Of a DNA stretch of 64,000 bases, positions 34,414-46,774 are shown one piece after another (positions within the stretch are counted from its first letter, which is position 1; every line of letters starts with the position of its first letter). The notes under the pieces were generated by a model, which worked only from the letters and a program-made list of their open reading frames with translations, was not told the origin of the DNA and ran no database searches. Where the stretch lies: NCBI GenBank assembly GCA_900073065.1, contig FJOG01000009.1, positions 760,267 to 824,266 of the forward strand. The letters are read 5' to 3'. The DNA is from Phialocephala subalpina. Its lineage: Eukaryota > Ascomycota > Leotiomycetes > Helotiales > Mollisiaceae. Made by a program: the position numbers and the translations under genes.

Positions 34414-37400
34414 CTGGGAAGCATGTCAGTGGTGGTTCTTACAGCATTCGTTGTACAGGCTCAGGGACCAAATATAGAAACGTGAGAGAGCAAGGGCACC
34501 ATGGGACAACGATCTGCAGGCACAACACCTCAGATCAACATGGAAGATCGGGGAGACCTGGAACCCCACATTCGCACAGCAGGTTGGACGCAAACATGAC
34601 AGATCGTGGGGGTGGAGCTTGTCTCGAGGAAGCTTTGGGACACAGAAGCCAAGAAGAGGCTCGGATGATAGCATTCAGAGAATTGGAAACTTTTCTGCCG
34701 AAGTAGTGGATAAACATACTCTCCAGATATGCCATGTAGAAGCCACCCATCGTGTTGTGTCCTTTGTCCAACCGTCGGAAGATTACCAGATAGATTCAGG
34801 AATAAAGTCCGTCGAATTTGTGAGAGTGTGGTAGAACAGTCCCGATGTCACCAGGATATCCGAGATGCTGAAGGCCCGAAGCTGTATCTGATGCAATTGA
34901 GCCCAATATCCCATATACAGGGAAAGCTGCACAGTCAATGAAGTGTATGAGAAGACAATGATGTATGGACGGCGTCGTGGTGATGAAGAATAAGGCTGAC
35001 TGTAGTGGGTGGTCTAGGGGGTTTGTGCAGGACTTTCGTCCATCGACGGCGAGACATGTGTGATTTATTGCAGAGTGTACGGTTAGCGCAGAACCAGGAT
35101 TGTGGATTGGACTCCCGTAGAGAAATTCAGGCGAGGTTGAGATAGGACGAAAGGTTGAACCAGATGCAAGTCATGATGCGGCTCTTCTATTGTCCCACAT
35201 ATCGATGTGTTGGCAGTGCCATTGCCTGTCGAGAGATTAGGCATATCCACCAGTAGCATGGGAACGCATACTAGGTGATGGTCTCTGAACGGCCAGAGGT
35301 CAATTCGTCGTTTCGATGTAGGTCTGCAGCTCCTGGACCGAATTGTTGATGCAGCCGTTGTGGCAAAAGCTCCAGAGGTCTCGGGCGAATTTTGCATCTG
35401 TTGCAGAACCAAGAACTAGGGCTTGGCTCCTTGGAACACACCTCAAGGAACTATTTTCAATTGATGAGATATCCGCCCGGTAGGAGTTACCAGCTAATGC
35501 ACAGAAACCGAGTGCAGCATGGTTGGATGCAGGCAAAACGTCAGAGGGTTCAGTCTTGCTAGTCCAGGGACACGATCCTTAATGCTGAGGAGAGACCGGA
35601 AGAACCACAATTGAAAGCCTCCCACTGGCTAATGTAGAGCATCACTAAAAGTGCTGCTGCACTCCCCGCACTACGATACAACGGTATCGCTTTGCATGCA
35701 CAGAGACCCGCGACGACCAACGCGTTTGACGCTGAACGACTGGAGCACGACTTGACACGAAGTCGGTGAGCCATTCAATGCATAAACAGTGGCTGGATGA
35801 TCAAAGATCTCACTGTGCTGGTTATCAGGCACTGTGGCAAGAGGGCAAAAACTCGCGAACCAGCCAGACCGACGACTAGCCGGCTGGACCAGGTTGTTCT
35901 CCGTATGCAGTATGAGTTGGCAGGCGCTTGACGTCTTAAATGGTAAGGCCATATGCCGTGAAGATTGAAAAAGGTATAACGGCAGAGTATATTAAGCAAT
36001 GTGAGCGGTGCGAACAATGGAGAACTCCTTCAGACTCGAATGCAAGTACTCTTCGACGGTCGTTGCAAGAGGAAAAGAAGACAATTAGATTGGGAAGCCG
36101 CTCACGAGCGTCAATGGCTTTCAAATCTCAAGGGTGCTTTCAGGTACCGTTTTTCCCGCACGATCCAGCAGTACAGTCGGCACCAAGGGAACCGTCAGCG
36201 CGGCCTTTGGCTGGTGGAGTCCCTGGGCTGGGAATCTCGCATTGTCCTATGGCCTGAAGAGGCATCTGGATAGGTTTTTCCTGTGGCTCCGAGACTCTGG
36301 CATTGGTCGTGGGCTGCAATTCGTGGAGCTTTGCAGCAGAGGTGCATGAGCCTAAAACTTGCGCGACATCCATTTTTTTGCGCGCGAACGTATCTGGAGA
36401 CGACAGCAACGACTTCCTGGGACTGTTGCATATATTCGTACCCTCCCCGCTGGTCACCGAGTAGGTCGCATGTATTGATACGTCGCTGTCGACTCGAGGG
36501 GAAAGAGAGTGTCGTCAGAAATCGAAGACGAAGCGCAACGTTGTCGATGAACTCCGCGCAGCTTGGACCACACCAAGATCATGCTCTCAAAGGCGCCCCA
36601 GTCCTAAAAATACGCTCAATGCAGGGAAGAACCACAGAAAGGACCAAGAACCATTTCACGTGCATACTCGACCTGTCACTTTTGCATACGTGCAAGGACC
36701 AACATGAGGTGCAGCAGAGGTAGGATCAGGTGGCCTGTCCTCAAGATGCAGTGTCTTGAGCGTCTAGCCATCAATCAAATCATCTCAAAGTCACGTTTCA
36801 AGTACCGGAAGTACCCTCGCATCGAACCGCTCTCACCATGCGCCTTCGACAACGGACGATGTTTACTTTTGATTTCATCCGGCAACAATGGGCTGTTATC
36901 CAGCCATTGACCAAAAAACGCTGAACATCGTGGCCATATGTCTGAGAAGCGGGGTCTGGTGTTGTTTCTTCCCTGTCGACAAGTTGCAATTGACGGTGTG
37001 CGGCATGCAAAGGCAGGTTGGATGAGAACTCCGGTGGCGTTGTTCTGGAATTTTGCAGCAGCATCCGAGGTCCATAGTTTCTTCAGATATCTGAGGAGAT
37101 GCACTCGAGGAAAAAAAAATTTAGGTTTCCCCATGGATAGGTGGGGACTAGGGGTAATTCGGAGGCTGATTCGTATTCACCTTACTATTGCAGAAACCAT
37201 TGATGCTATTGCTGCGAATATACATGTTGACCGACAGTCAATCCATTCGCAGTTCCTCTGAAGTTGGAGAAAGTCTGTAAGCTGTGGCTTTCAGCCTTGC
37301 AGTGCCGCCACCCCTCCATGACGTCCGCGTGCTTGACAGTCATATCCAACCAAACCAGCTTCAGTCGATAATATGCTGTATGCACAACAGATGTGCGTAT

Positions 37401-37450
37401 CGCCTAAACGTTTCCCTCCTGCCAAACGAGTTAGTGTCTAAAAGCGCCCC
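34414..37450. other. Gene-poor stretch, possibly with decayed genes
   Basis: About 3 kb without an intact gene. On minus, 35952-35083 there are successive overlapping open frames with protein-like composition (for example ATDAKFARDLWSFCHNGCIN, preceded in another frame by AALLVMLYISQWEAFNCGSS) separated by stops and shifts. They suggest a gene fossil, but I cannot name a family. 5' parts of the dsRBD-like gene may also lie at 34440-34700. Confidence 0.3.
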
Positions 37451-39233
37451 TCAAAATCCTCCTTTCGAGGCGAAGTATTCTTTGGCTCTCTCAGCAGCAC
37501 CTTCAGGTATGACGAAGACAGGATGCCATGTTCCGACACGGTCTGCTCCGTCAAAGATCTGCAAGTCTTCGACAATGGGTTCAGAAGTCCATTGATATGC
37601 GGAGTTGAGCATACCACCCGTTGCGGTTTTCGTTGCAGATGTATTGAAGTGCCACCTATGCTGTGCTGAGCTCAAGCCTGCAAGGACGTAGCAAGTATGG
37701 TAGGAATCAGAATTACTGGTGAATGTTAGTTCTGTACAGAAAAGTGGACCTTGAGAGTTACGTACTGACTGGGTTTATCTCGCAGCCCACCACGCTTAGT
37801 CTGGTCCTGACAGCAACACAGTATGTATCTGATCAACCCCTCACGGCTATAGAGATGCCCGACTGCAGTGAGTGGAGCTACTTGTATGCCAGCCGGCGAG
37901 CCGAGAGAGGGTCCATCAAGGCAAGCTTCGATAAGAGGCCAGCATCCACCAACCCAGTGACTGTAACACCCATCGACCAACTTGTTTGTGCGACCAGAAA
38001 AGCCACCTTCGGGTGCATATTGTCGTGATGATAACCATGAGATTAGGCACGGCACGTCGAGGTATCTGAAATGGAAATTAGCGTTGAACTTATAGGCAGA
38101 AAGCTTCTTCACGTACTTGGGGATTATAATGTGAGGATCACCAAGGATGGAGAGACAAGCCAGAACACAAAAAGCGTAGGCTCCATGAGCTTCTGCATCA
38201 GGTCGACTTGATACACCCCCTTCGAACGTCTGACCTGTGAGGCGTCAGAATGTGATCTATCTCCGTGAAATCTAGCCTTACACTTGGATATCCATTCAGG
38301 CAGGTTCGTGAGAAGCGTTCCACCTTCACGTGACCATGCAGGAGACTCTCTCGAGAGTTCTATGGGAAGATCAAGGAGGGTGAGAATAACAGCAGCGATA
38401 TACGCTCCACTATCACCTGTAAGCTCCTGTCGTGTAAGCAAAGCTGAGCCGGAAACTCACCGAACATCTTCTTCGCCACCAACACACATTTGGAATCCAC
38501 CATCGGGCTGCTTCAGAGCTCCAAGCCATTTCCACATAGCCTTCCGGTCGATGACCTCGAGTGCTTCCTCCCCTCCCACTATAACAAGAGATAATAGAAT
38601 CGCATAGGTAGGAGCAAGGTGTGACAGCTGGCCATTTCCCCCACCAAAACCACCAGTGGAATTTTGTATCGGTTGCACAGTAGAAATCAATCTCTCTCTG
38701 TATTGAGATACATCCTCTCCCATTGCAGCAAGTCCGGCCAGGGCCCAATAAAACATCCACGGCCTACTTGCATCCGCCGCAACATAAGGCGCTGGTAACT
38801 TTCTTAAACTTTTATGAAGAAAGTTAATATGCCTTGGTCGATCAAGCTGTGGCACCCCATGCTCATTGCATTGAACATTCAGATCCGCTCCCTTGAGGAA
38901 AGGAAGACATTCTTGTATCGTTTCGTCCTGAACTCGGGAAGATCCTGTCTGTAATAAATCCCGGATAGGTGGGAGAGTTGTGAAGAGATCAGGAATCATG
39001 CTTGCTGTCTTGGCTGACATGACAGAGCGGGATGAGGCTCCGAACGCGTCGTCAACAATAGCGGGCTTATCTTTCGAATTTTCCGTGATAAAGTCAGGCC
39101 GCTGTGCCTGTTGTTGATCATAGTGCAGAGATTCTGAAGCAGGTGATGGGTCATGAGATCCTTGACCTGCTATCGCTCGTTTGATGAAGCGCACTCGCTG
39201 CTGACTCTTCTTCCCTTTGATGAGGAATGTCAT
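37451..39233 (-). CDS. RAM1: Protein farnesyltransferase beta subunit
   Basis: Catalytic partner of the FTase alpha subunit, which attaches farnesyl to CaaX proteins such as Ras and a-factor-type pheromones. Exons 39233-38461, 38409-38282, 38234-38117, 38065-37766 and 37715-37451 give 527 residues. Prenyltransferase repeats are GGFGGGNGQLSHLAPTYA, GGFQMCVGGEEDVRGAYIAA, GGVSSRPDAEAHGAYAFC, GGFSGRTNKLVDGCYSHWVG and GGLRDKPSHNSDSYHTCYVL. Zinc ligands are in place: Asp371 and Cys373 (LVDGCYSHW) and His446 (YHTCYVLAG). The exon 1/2 acceptor at GGTGATAG|TGGAGCG was chosen because the earlier CAG leads at once to a stop. The first 130 residues are an N-terminal extension of the kind seen in filamentous fungi. 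The true start could be internal, but no better ATG is evident. Confidence 0.92.
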
Positions 39234-40145
39234 ATGAGTCCTTTGTGGTAGGTATGCATTGATTGGCTGGTTTCTTCTTGTCGGCCGTTGCTGGTTCGCA
39301 CATTCCTTTCAAGGTTGAAGGAAATGATCATCTAAAAGAGGAAAGGCTGGACGAGTTAAGCGAGAACTTTAATCGGACTTGAAGTTTTCTGCGAAGCTCG
39401 AAAACTCAGATCAAATCTCAAGCCAAGTCTCATTTCATGTCGATAACATATTTGATTTCTCAGTCCAGAATATCGTTCCAAGTCTCCAAGACAAGAAGGC
39501 TTAAGCCTGAACAATAATCATGGCTATCTGATGATGTTGGAGGCAACTGCAAGTCTTGACCGCTTAGGAACGGCATTACGAATACGGCTTCTGTTGATTG
39601 CCAAGTGGAAGAATTTCTTCAAGCGAAGTCGGGTCGTGGTCTAATGGAAAAATTGTTCGAGTTGTTTACAAGTCTTCACGAAGACCTGAAGGTTTCATAC
39701 CAACGTAAGTAGATTGAAGTGTTATCTTTATATCACGTGTAGTTCACGTATGCCAGTCACGGGTGGGATCAAGGATTGCCAGATGCGGTTTGCCGCGAAG
39801 AGCGCAGCCCCTCGATGACCCCTCACTCCCCACGTCGTTCCTCGGGTGTTTTATCTGTGGCTGATAAGGATCAGGGGGCGGAGGTTCGATGGGCACTTTG
39901 TGTTCAAAGCATCAGCCAGTAGAATCTGGCACTCAGCATGAATGTTATTAATGTCACACAGATCTTAACCTGAAGATACTGTCAAGAGCGTGGACTTGCA
40001 CTACAAGCTGCAAGCTCAGCCAGCCGACTTGCAAATCGGCGCATTAGGGCATGTTTCGTGCTTCTCACCAGTCCCGTTTCTCGAACTCGGCCAATCGTAT
40101 ACGTATCTGCGTCTGCGGGCAGCCATTTAGATGAGGACCGCATGA
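39234..40145. other. Intergenic, upstream of RAM1
   Basis: About 900 bp. No coding frame is supported. A tRNA-like A-box (GTGGTCTAATGG near 39634) lacks a matching B-box and acceptor stem. Confidence 0.4.
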
Positions 40146-40579
40146 ATGTCGGCATGCGGCGTGTCGTTAGATTCAGATGATCCAAAGTGGGAAGTGGCGC
40201 GAAACTTGACGAGACGTCGCTGCCGACGTTTCCCGTATCCATTCTCATCATCCTCGAGTTTGAAACGAGGGAGTCGGGATGATGAGGGGCACATTGACTC
40301 GCTATCGCGCCTTTCTTTGAATCATGATACACGTATTGTCCCTGACTACATGAGATATTCTGATCTTAGATCGTCGACTTTCTCCGAGGTTTCTTTTCCT
40401 CGACAATCGTTCGACTAGTACTTTTGGCGACGATGGCGTGCTGTAAGGGGAAAAGTCTAGATAGAGGAGGTGGGGATGAAAGCTTCTCCACGGCATTGAT
40501 TACTCGAGGAGACGAGCTTTATCGATCTCGCTCTCCAGCAAATACCTCGTCCTTAACTCCTCGACATATACGTCGCCAA
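40146..40579 (+). pseudogene. Possible remnant of a Ser/Arg-rich gene
   Basis: A plus ORF at 40146-40418 is rich in Ser/Arg/Asp (RDDEGHIDSLSRLSLNHDTR, then YMRYSDLRSSTFSEVSFPRQ). It ends at a TAG, after which the same frame reads YFWRRWRAVRGK. A one-base shift later it continues as SLDRGGGDESFSTALITRGD and SPANTSSLTPRHIRRQT, to a stop at 40577-40579. One stop plus one shift between two protein-like pieces suggests decay, or an unseen intron. No family is recognised. Confidence 0.25.
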
Positions 40580-40581
40580 AC

Positions 40582-40956
40582 CTAGATATTACGTGCCCCG
40601 TTGATATCGATCGATATCTCCCCGCCGTCGATCTGGGATTGCGAAAGCCAGAGGGGGCAACGTGCACAAGCAAACGGAAGATCGTAGGATACCTGACGTT
40701 CAGTATAACTCCGGCTGGGATGGACCATGAAGAAACAGGTGCTTGAAAAGTCGGCGAAATAGGCCCAGCCTTTAAGTAACACTTCTCGAGACCATAATTG
40801 GCGTGGCTGGTCGGCAGATGCGCTCCAGACTGCTTCCCACTTTGAGCATTTGAGGTGGCGGGCGTGATGCTCGCCAATTTCAACAATGCTCTCAGCGAAA
40901 GCTCCGCGCTGAGCGACAAGGTTTTCAGTGGGCACCAGGGCCCGCCACTCGCTCAC
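40582..40956 (-). CDS. Hypothetical 124-residue ORF
   Basis: A single open frame begins MSEWRALVPTENLVAQRGAF and contains ESIVEIGEHHARHLKCSKWE, then CARCPLWLSQSQIDGG. Codon composition is reasonable, but an overlapping minus frame of similar length exists (40919-40500), so chance is possible. It lies divergent to the Zn2Cys6 gene. No domain is recognised. Confidence 0.2.
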   Translation of the reverse strand: MSEWRALVPTENLVAQRGAFAESIVEIGEHHARHLKCSKWEAVWSASADQPRQLWSREVLLKGWAYFADFSSTCFFMVHPSRSYTERQVSYDLPFACARCPLWLSQSQIDGGEISIDINGARNI

Positions 40957-41316
40957 TTGTCGCTAAGTTGGCCGGTCTCTACGTTCTAACTGGTGCTGGC
41001 TCGCCCCACTCGACCCAAATCAGTATGGCCAGGTGTCTCCCCGGTACGCTCCGTGCCACTTATTGGCCAGCTGACCTGTGTCTTGCTGCAGTGAGCATAT
41101 TGCTGATTGGCCAGAGTCGCGGGAGCGTTGTGGACTGAGGTCCCTTTCTGACCGCTCTTTCAACGCCCCACGTCTCTCGAGCGCACTATTCAACTTCGTA
41201 ACGAGGCATCAATCCTCCTCTCACCGACCTTCATCCTGTTCCTCAAAGGGCGGTCACGAACCTTTTCTCATTACAATAGTACTGTATTGACGACCGCTGT
41301 CGTAGAATATCCGACA
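40957..41316. other. Upstream region of the Zn2Cys6 gene
   Basis: About 360 bp of pyrimidine/CA-rich sequence leading to the ATG at 41317. No gene is seen. Confidence 0.45.
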
Positions 41317-43665
41317 ATGACTTCGAATAATCTTTACTCCTCAGAAGATGGTCTCTTGGACCTAAATTTCGACAATCGAGATCCCCGATACCCATTCACG
41401 ACCAGCATGGCGGCTCGTACATGGCCTATGCCTCTCGATATGTCCTCAGGCGAGCGCGAGACCTCACCTCAGCACACACATCAGCAGTACCCTCAGCAAG
41501 CTGCTCACAATAACTCACCAACACTCATAACGGACTGGCCCCCGATGCAACAACAACCTCAGCAACTCCCCCAATATATTCAAGACAATTCGTTGATGGG
41601 GGCGCAATTCAATGCTTTTGGGGCCCCTTTCCAGACATCACCTCTCGAATATCATATCCCTACGAGCCAAGCAGCATTCGAAGCAGGAATCCAGATGGAG
41701 ACTCCATTCAACAATGGGTTGGCTCAGTCGATTGAAGCCCAAGCAGCGATGTGGGCGAACTGGCATGAGCTTGAGAACGCGATGAACTTCAACAGTGCCA
41801 ACGATGGCCTGCCCAGTATAGGTCGTCAAAGCCTTGGAAGCAACTCTCCGACTGGAACGTATTTGGAGGTTCTATCGCTTCCCAGCTCGAGCAGTGATAA
41901 CGGATGGGCCACAGTTGATCACTTCCCCAACTTCGAGGCATACCAACAAGCCCAGAACGCAGCAATCTTCAATCCTGGCCAGACTCTTCACCTCCGAACT
42001 CATTCAGACTCTTCACAATCAGACGGCACGGGCCACACCATCGAATCCTTTGTCGGCAGCTTCGAAGATATCTCGTATCCATATTCCCCATACTCACCAG
42101 ACTCCGACAACTACCTCGACGTATCAGGACACCGAAACTGCTTCCACGGCGAGTCACATCATCACGCCCATGAGACCGTCAGTCCTGCCGCCGCCGTCGC
42201 ACCTGTTCCCATCAAGATGTCGCCATCAAGCCGCACCACCCCATCATCCACTTCGTCGCCGCCCGCCCGAAGGAATTCCGCGCCAAGGAAAAGCCCAACA
42301 GCGAAGGCAACCAAAGCTGTCATCCGTCGGACAACATCAAATGGAAAGAAGGACACCGAGAAGCGTGTTGGAAGAAGACGTGGACCGTTGTTGCCAGAGC
42401 AGAGGAAACAGGCGAGCGAGATCAGAAAGTTGCGAGCTTGCTTACGATGCAAGTTCTTGAAGAAGACTTGTGACAAGGGAGAGCCATGTGCCGGTTGCCA
42501 ACCTTCACATGCTAGACTCTGGCAGGTGCCATGTACTCGTATCGACATCAAGGACATTAGTTATTTCATGAAGGACTGGAGAGCGGATTACGAGCGTCAT
42601 GTCGGCCGTGGGGTCTCTGTGTACAACATCAAGGGCTTCGCTCAGAAGGAGGAACTTCTCTGGATCACTCACGGGTACGGATTCGCCATCCCCATCATGG
42701 CCCGCGAAGTATACGTTAGCGACGACAGTTGCTTCACTGTCGACTGGGTGGAGGCTGAGCACGAGGAGCCTCTCGAGTTTGATACTCGCACGGAACGGAT
42801 GTCAGCTGGTGCAGAGGGTATCTCGACCGAGGCACTGTCGGAATATCTCGACAAGCATCTTGATGGTCCCTTCGAGGAGTTCATCGACGACTACTTTGAG
42901 GGCACTCCATTCATCACCGAGATCTTGAAGACCGCCCACCGCTACTACGTCAAGGAGAAGGTGCCCGTCATTCGCAAAGCACTGAAGCTCGTCCTCGCTT
43001 ACAACCTCACTCTCCACGTTACCATGGTTGAGCAACGTGGTGACGAGCACCCAATGGAAGGCTATATCGACGATGAGGAATCGAAATACAACGGCAAGAT
43101 CATCGCGCCCGTCATGATCAACTTCCAAATCAAGTGCGCCTTGGCCGACATGTGGCGTGAACTGCAAAAGGAGATCCTCGAGGAGCTTTCTTCCCTCTAC
43201 TCGAGCGTCTACAGTGGCGACAGACTCAAGAACTGGCCCACCATCTTCATGCTTGCCTCTATCCTCCTTGCCGTCTGGGAAGAGATGCAATTCGATTGCT
43301 ATTACCGTATTCCTGATGCAGCCGCTGTCAACAAGTTCTGCTCTGATATGGAGACTACCCCAGTTGGTGTCATCGTTGGTCTCTTCCACGCCATCTCCCA
43401 AAAGCTTCCTTCCTTCACTGAGTGGGACACCCGAAGACATGGCCAACTCCTCAACAACAATGTTGCTGTTTGTGAAGCGATGACTGAAATGAAGGAGCAT
43501 GTCACGAAGCATGGTAAGTCTTCTCAAATACTGATTTGATGACAATGTACTAATCCCCTCCCAGAATCCTACCTTAAGACACGTCCTGATGCCAAGTTCG
43601 ACCGAAGAGACTTCGACTCCCTATCGAACAAGTTCTTATCGAAGCTTGTCATCCGTGCCAACTAG
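41317..43665 (+). CDS. Zn2Cys6 zinc-cluster protein, putative transcription regulator
   Basis: Exons 41317-43513 and 43565-43665 give 765 residues. The N-terminal 350 residues are Gln/Ser/Pro-rich and look disordered (QQQPQQLPQYI; an Ala/Pro/Ser-rich basic stretch before the cluster). The zinc cluster is at Cys375-x2-Cys378-x6-Cys385-x5-Cys391-x2-Cys394-x11-Cys406, preceded by RKQASEIRKLRA. The last Cys spacing is long for a GAL4-type cluster. After it comes a folded, mainly helical region (about 410-750) with RIDIKDISYFMKDWRADYER, the helical KAHRYYVKEKVPVIRKAL-like segment and CYYRIPDAAAVNKFC, ending SNKFLSKLVIRAN. I recall similar cluster-plus-C-terminal proteins as unstudied fungal regulators. 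DNA binding is inferred from the cluster only. No in-frame ATG occurs upstream of 41317. Confidence 0.85.
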
Positions 43666-45263
43666 TTTTCCTTTTCTGCTGATATCCTTCTATATACCCA
43701 CTTTGCGAATTCGACTGTACAAATTCAGCGATACTGTGGAGGGCCTCCAGAGGCCGTTTTTCAAAATATTCTTATTCCTTTTCATTTGTTCCCGACACAC
43801 GAACGAAAGCCAACAGCGAGGGCATTTTTTTATTTTTATGAAACAACGGCATAGCGATTTGGACAGTCATTTAATGACCCTTATGATGTTTTGGCAGGAC
43901 CTGTATGAATGATCGATGTTTTGACGAGATCATGGTTTTACGTTTTGAACGGTTGTGATTTTATTTTTTTTATAGGAGGATTTCACGAGATAGCATTGCA
44001 GCATCTCTTGGGCGTTTGAAAACCCGGGGCACATGCTTGCATTCTTTCAGGGATGACAGTCACAGATGTACGAAGGATACGATGTATACCTCGATTAGAC
44101 ATAGACATGAGATGTCCAAAAAGAGAAGAAACTTCAACATTAATAAGTTTTTAGCTGTATTGTGCGCATGTGACCCTGGAAGCTGCAAAGGTGATATCGT
44201 GATATCCCGTTGTGGTGGCTGAGCTTGCTGCAGGCTCATGAGGCCAACGCCCCTCCTTTGGTCGGGAATTCAAGGCAAATGCATGGAGAAAATGTTCAAT
44301 TCAGTTCTTCATCCCGGTAAGAAATGAAACTGCATTTCATATTTCTTCATCGCTCGGAATAGCTCGGGCTTTGCTATTATTCTCGTCCCCCCTTCGCGGA
44401 TAAAGTGAGGCATTTGAAGCAACCTTGCAATCGTCGGGGGGTGTCGCAATCTTTCAAACGATGACGCATGATCTCGGTCAGCCCGCACTATGTCCTCCGC
44501 GCTTCACCGTCCACCAGCGACGTAGAGGAGGCCTCTGCCTCTCAGCAGGATATCGAATGTTTCATAAACTCTGAGAGCCTCATGGACATCGTGAATTTGC
44601 TGAGGGATGTACAGTACGAAGTACTTCGGAGATCGTGACTTGATTCCGAGACACGGAGGTTGGTTGCAACATTCCAGACCACAGCCTTCGTGTCTCGCCG
44701 CGTTCTTGAAAGAGGCGGGGTCAACCGCTAGGCTACTTCGGCGACTCGCTCACTTGGAGCCTTCCTGGCTCTTATCTTGCATGAGGTGGTATGATCATGA
44801 CATGAACTTGAAAGCAGGAGGATATCGATACAGTAGTGACAAAGACAGCAGTAAATTTTGTTATTCACGAAAGCTCAAAAGATGATGCAGTGATGCAATT
44901 AATTGTGTATCGAACGCCTACGGGCGTGGGCCTGAATGAACGCGACTGCCTGGGTGATTACTGTGTAATCGAGGAAGCTTGGAAGGTGCTGGATTGCCCC
45001 AGCCTTGTCCTTCCCAACCGCCACGGTGAATGACTAATCTTAAAGTACGCCCAAGCCCAAGCAAAATCGCGCTAAGAAATACGCTAGTGGCCAGTTCATA
45101 AAGGCTGCCTCTTACCCTTCCTTCCACTCTTCCCTTCCGTCATCTTACAACTACACAACTCCACAACTCTCGACCTCAACGAACTTCATCACACTCTCTG
45201 ATCATCAAGATCTTTCTCAAGTACACATACCCAACTACACCGTCACATCAATCAACCGCCATC
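43666..45263. other. Intergenic, with polyubiquitin promoter
   Basis: About 1.6 kb. The 3' end of the Zn2Cys6 gene comes first. The last 200 bp are CA/CT-rich, as expected for a highly expressed leader. A plus ORF at 44836-45033 (ends CVIEEAWKVLDCPSLVLPNR) is open but unrecognised. Confidence 0.45.
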
Positions 45264-46306
<1,043 letters not shown>

Positions 46307-46774
46307 ATGCGTGGAAGGAAAGGGATTACGTTTGCGTTGGCGTTCTGGTTATGACTGGGAGATAACCATGGCTCGTACATAGGCGTGGTGGCACTGGCAT
46401 GTGCTTTGATACTTACGGTAGTAGTCCAATGAACCTAAACATTCGGACACTCTGAACTCGTTCCATAACCCATGAATTGTGACATGATTTGAAGTGTAAT
46501 TGTGAATGCTTTGTTGCAAGCTGATGACGCATGCGCGAGGCTGGATTGTATATTTTCTTCCAAATAAATCCACCAGGATCACAAGAATATCTCCAATCCA
46601 TTTCCCATCGCATCCCTTGACTGAATTCTCTCCCGCCCATCAAAAATGCCCTCGCGCCACACGGAACCCTCCAGAAACAATTCTTCCATCTCACGCGATC
46701 AAGCAATCAGGCGTCAACAGCGAGGATATTTGCGATGAACCTGCCCCTCGACTACATGAGATAATCATGACAGC
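46307..46774. other. Intergenic between polyubiquitin and BRAP2-like genes
   Basis: About 470 bp. No coding frame or repeat. It holds the polyubiquitin 3' region and the next promoter. Confidence 0.5.

Noticed and set aside
35083..35952. Chain of minus-strand frames resembling a fungal transcription factor domain
   Set aside because: No zinc cluster, no motif I can name, and the frames do not join by convincing introns. Kept only as part of a gene-poor stretch.
39626..39710. tRNA-like sequence (GTGGTCTAATGG)
   Set aside because: The A-box-like run has no matching B-box (GGTTCRANTCC) and I could not pair an acceptor stem.
42802..43545. Minus-strand ORF of 247 codons
   Set aside because: Antisense to the C-terminal region of the Zn2Cys6 gene, which has a supported intron and stop on plus.
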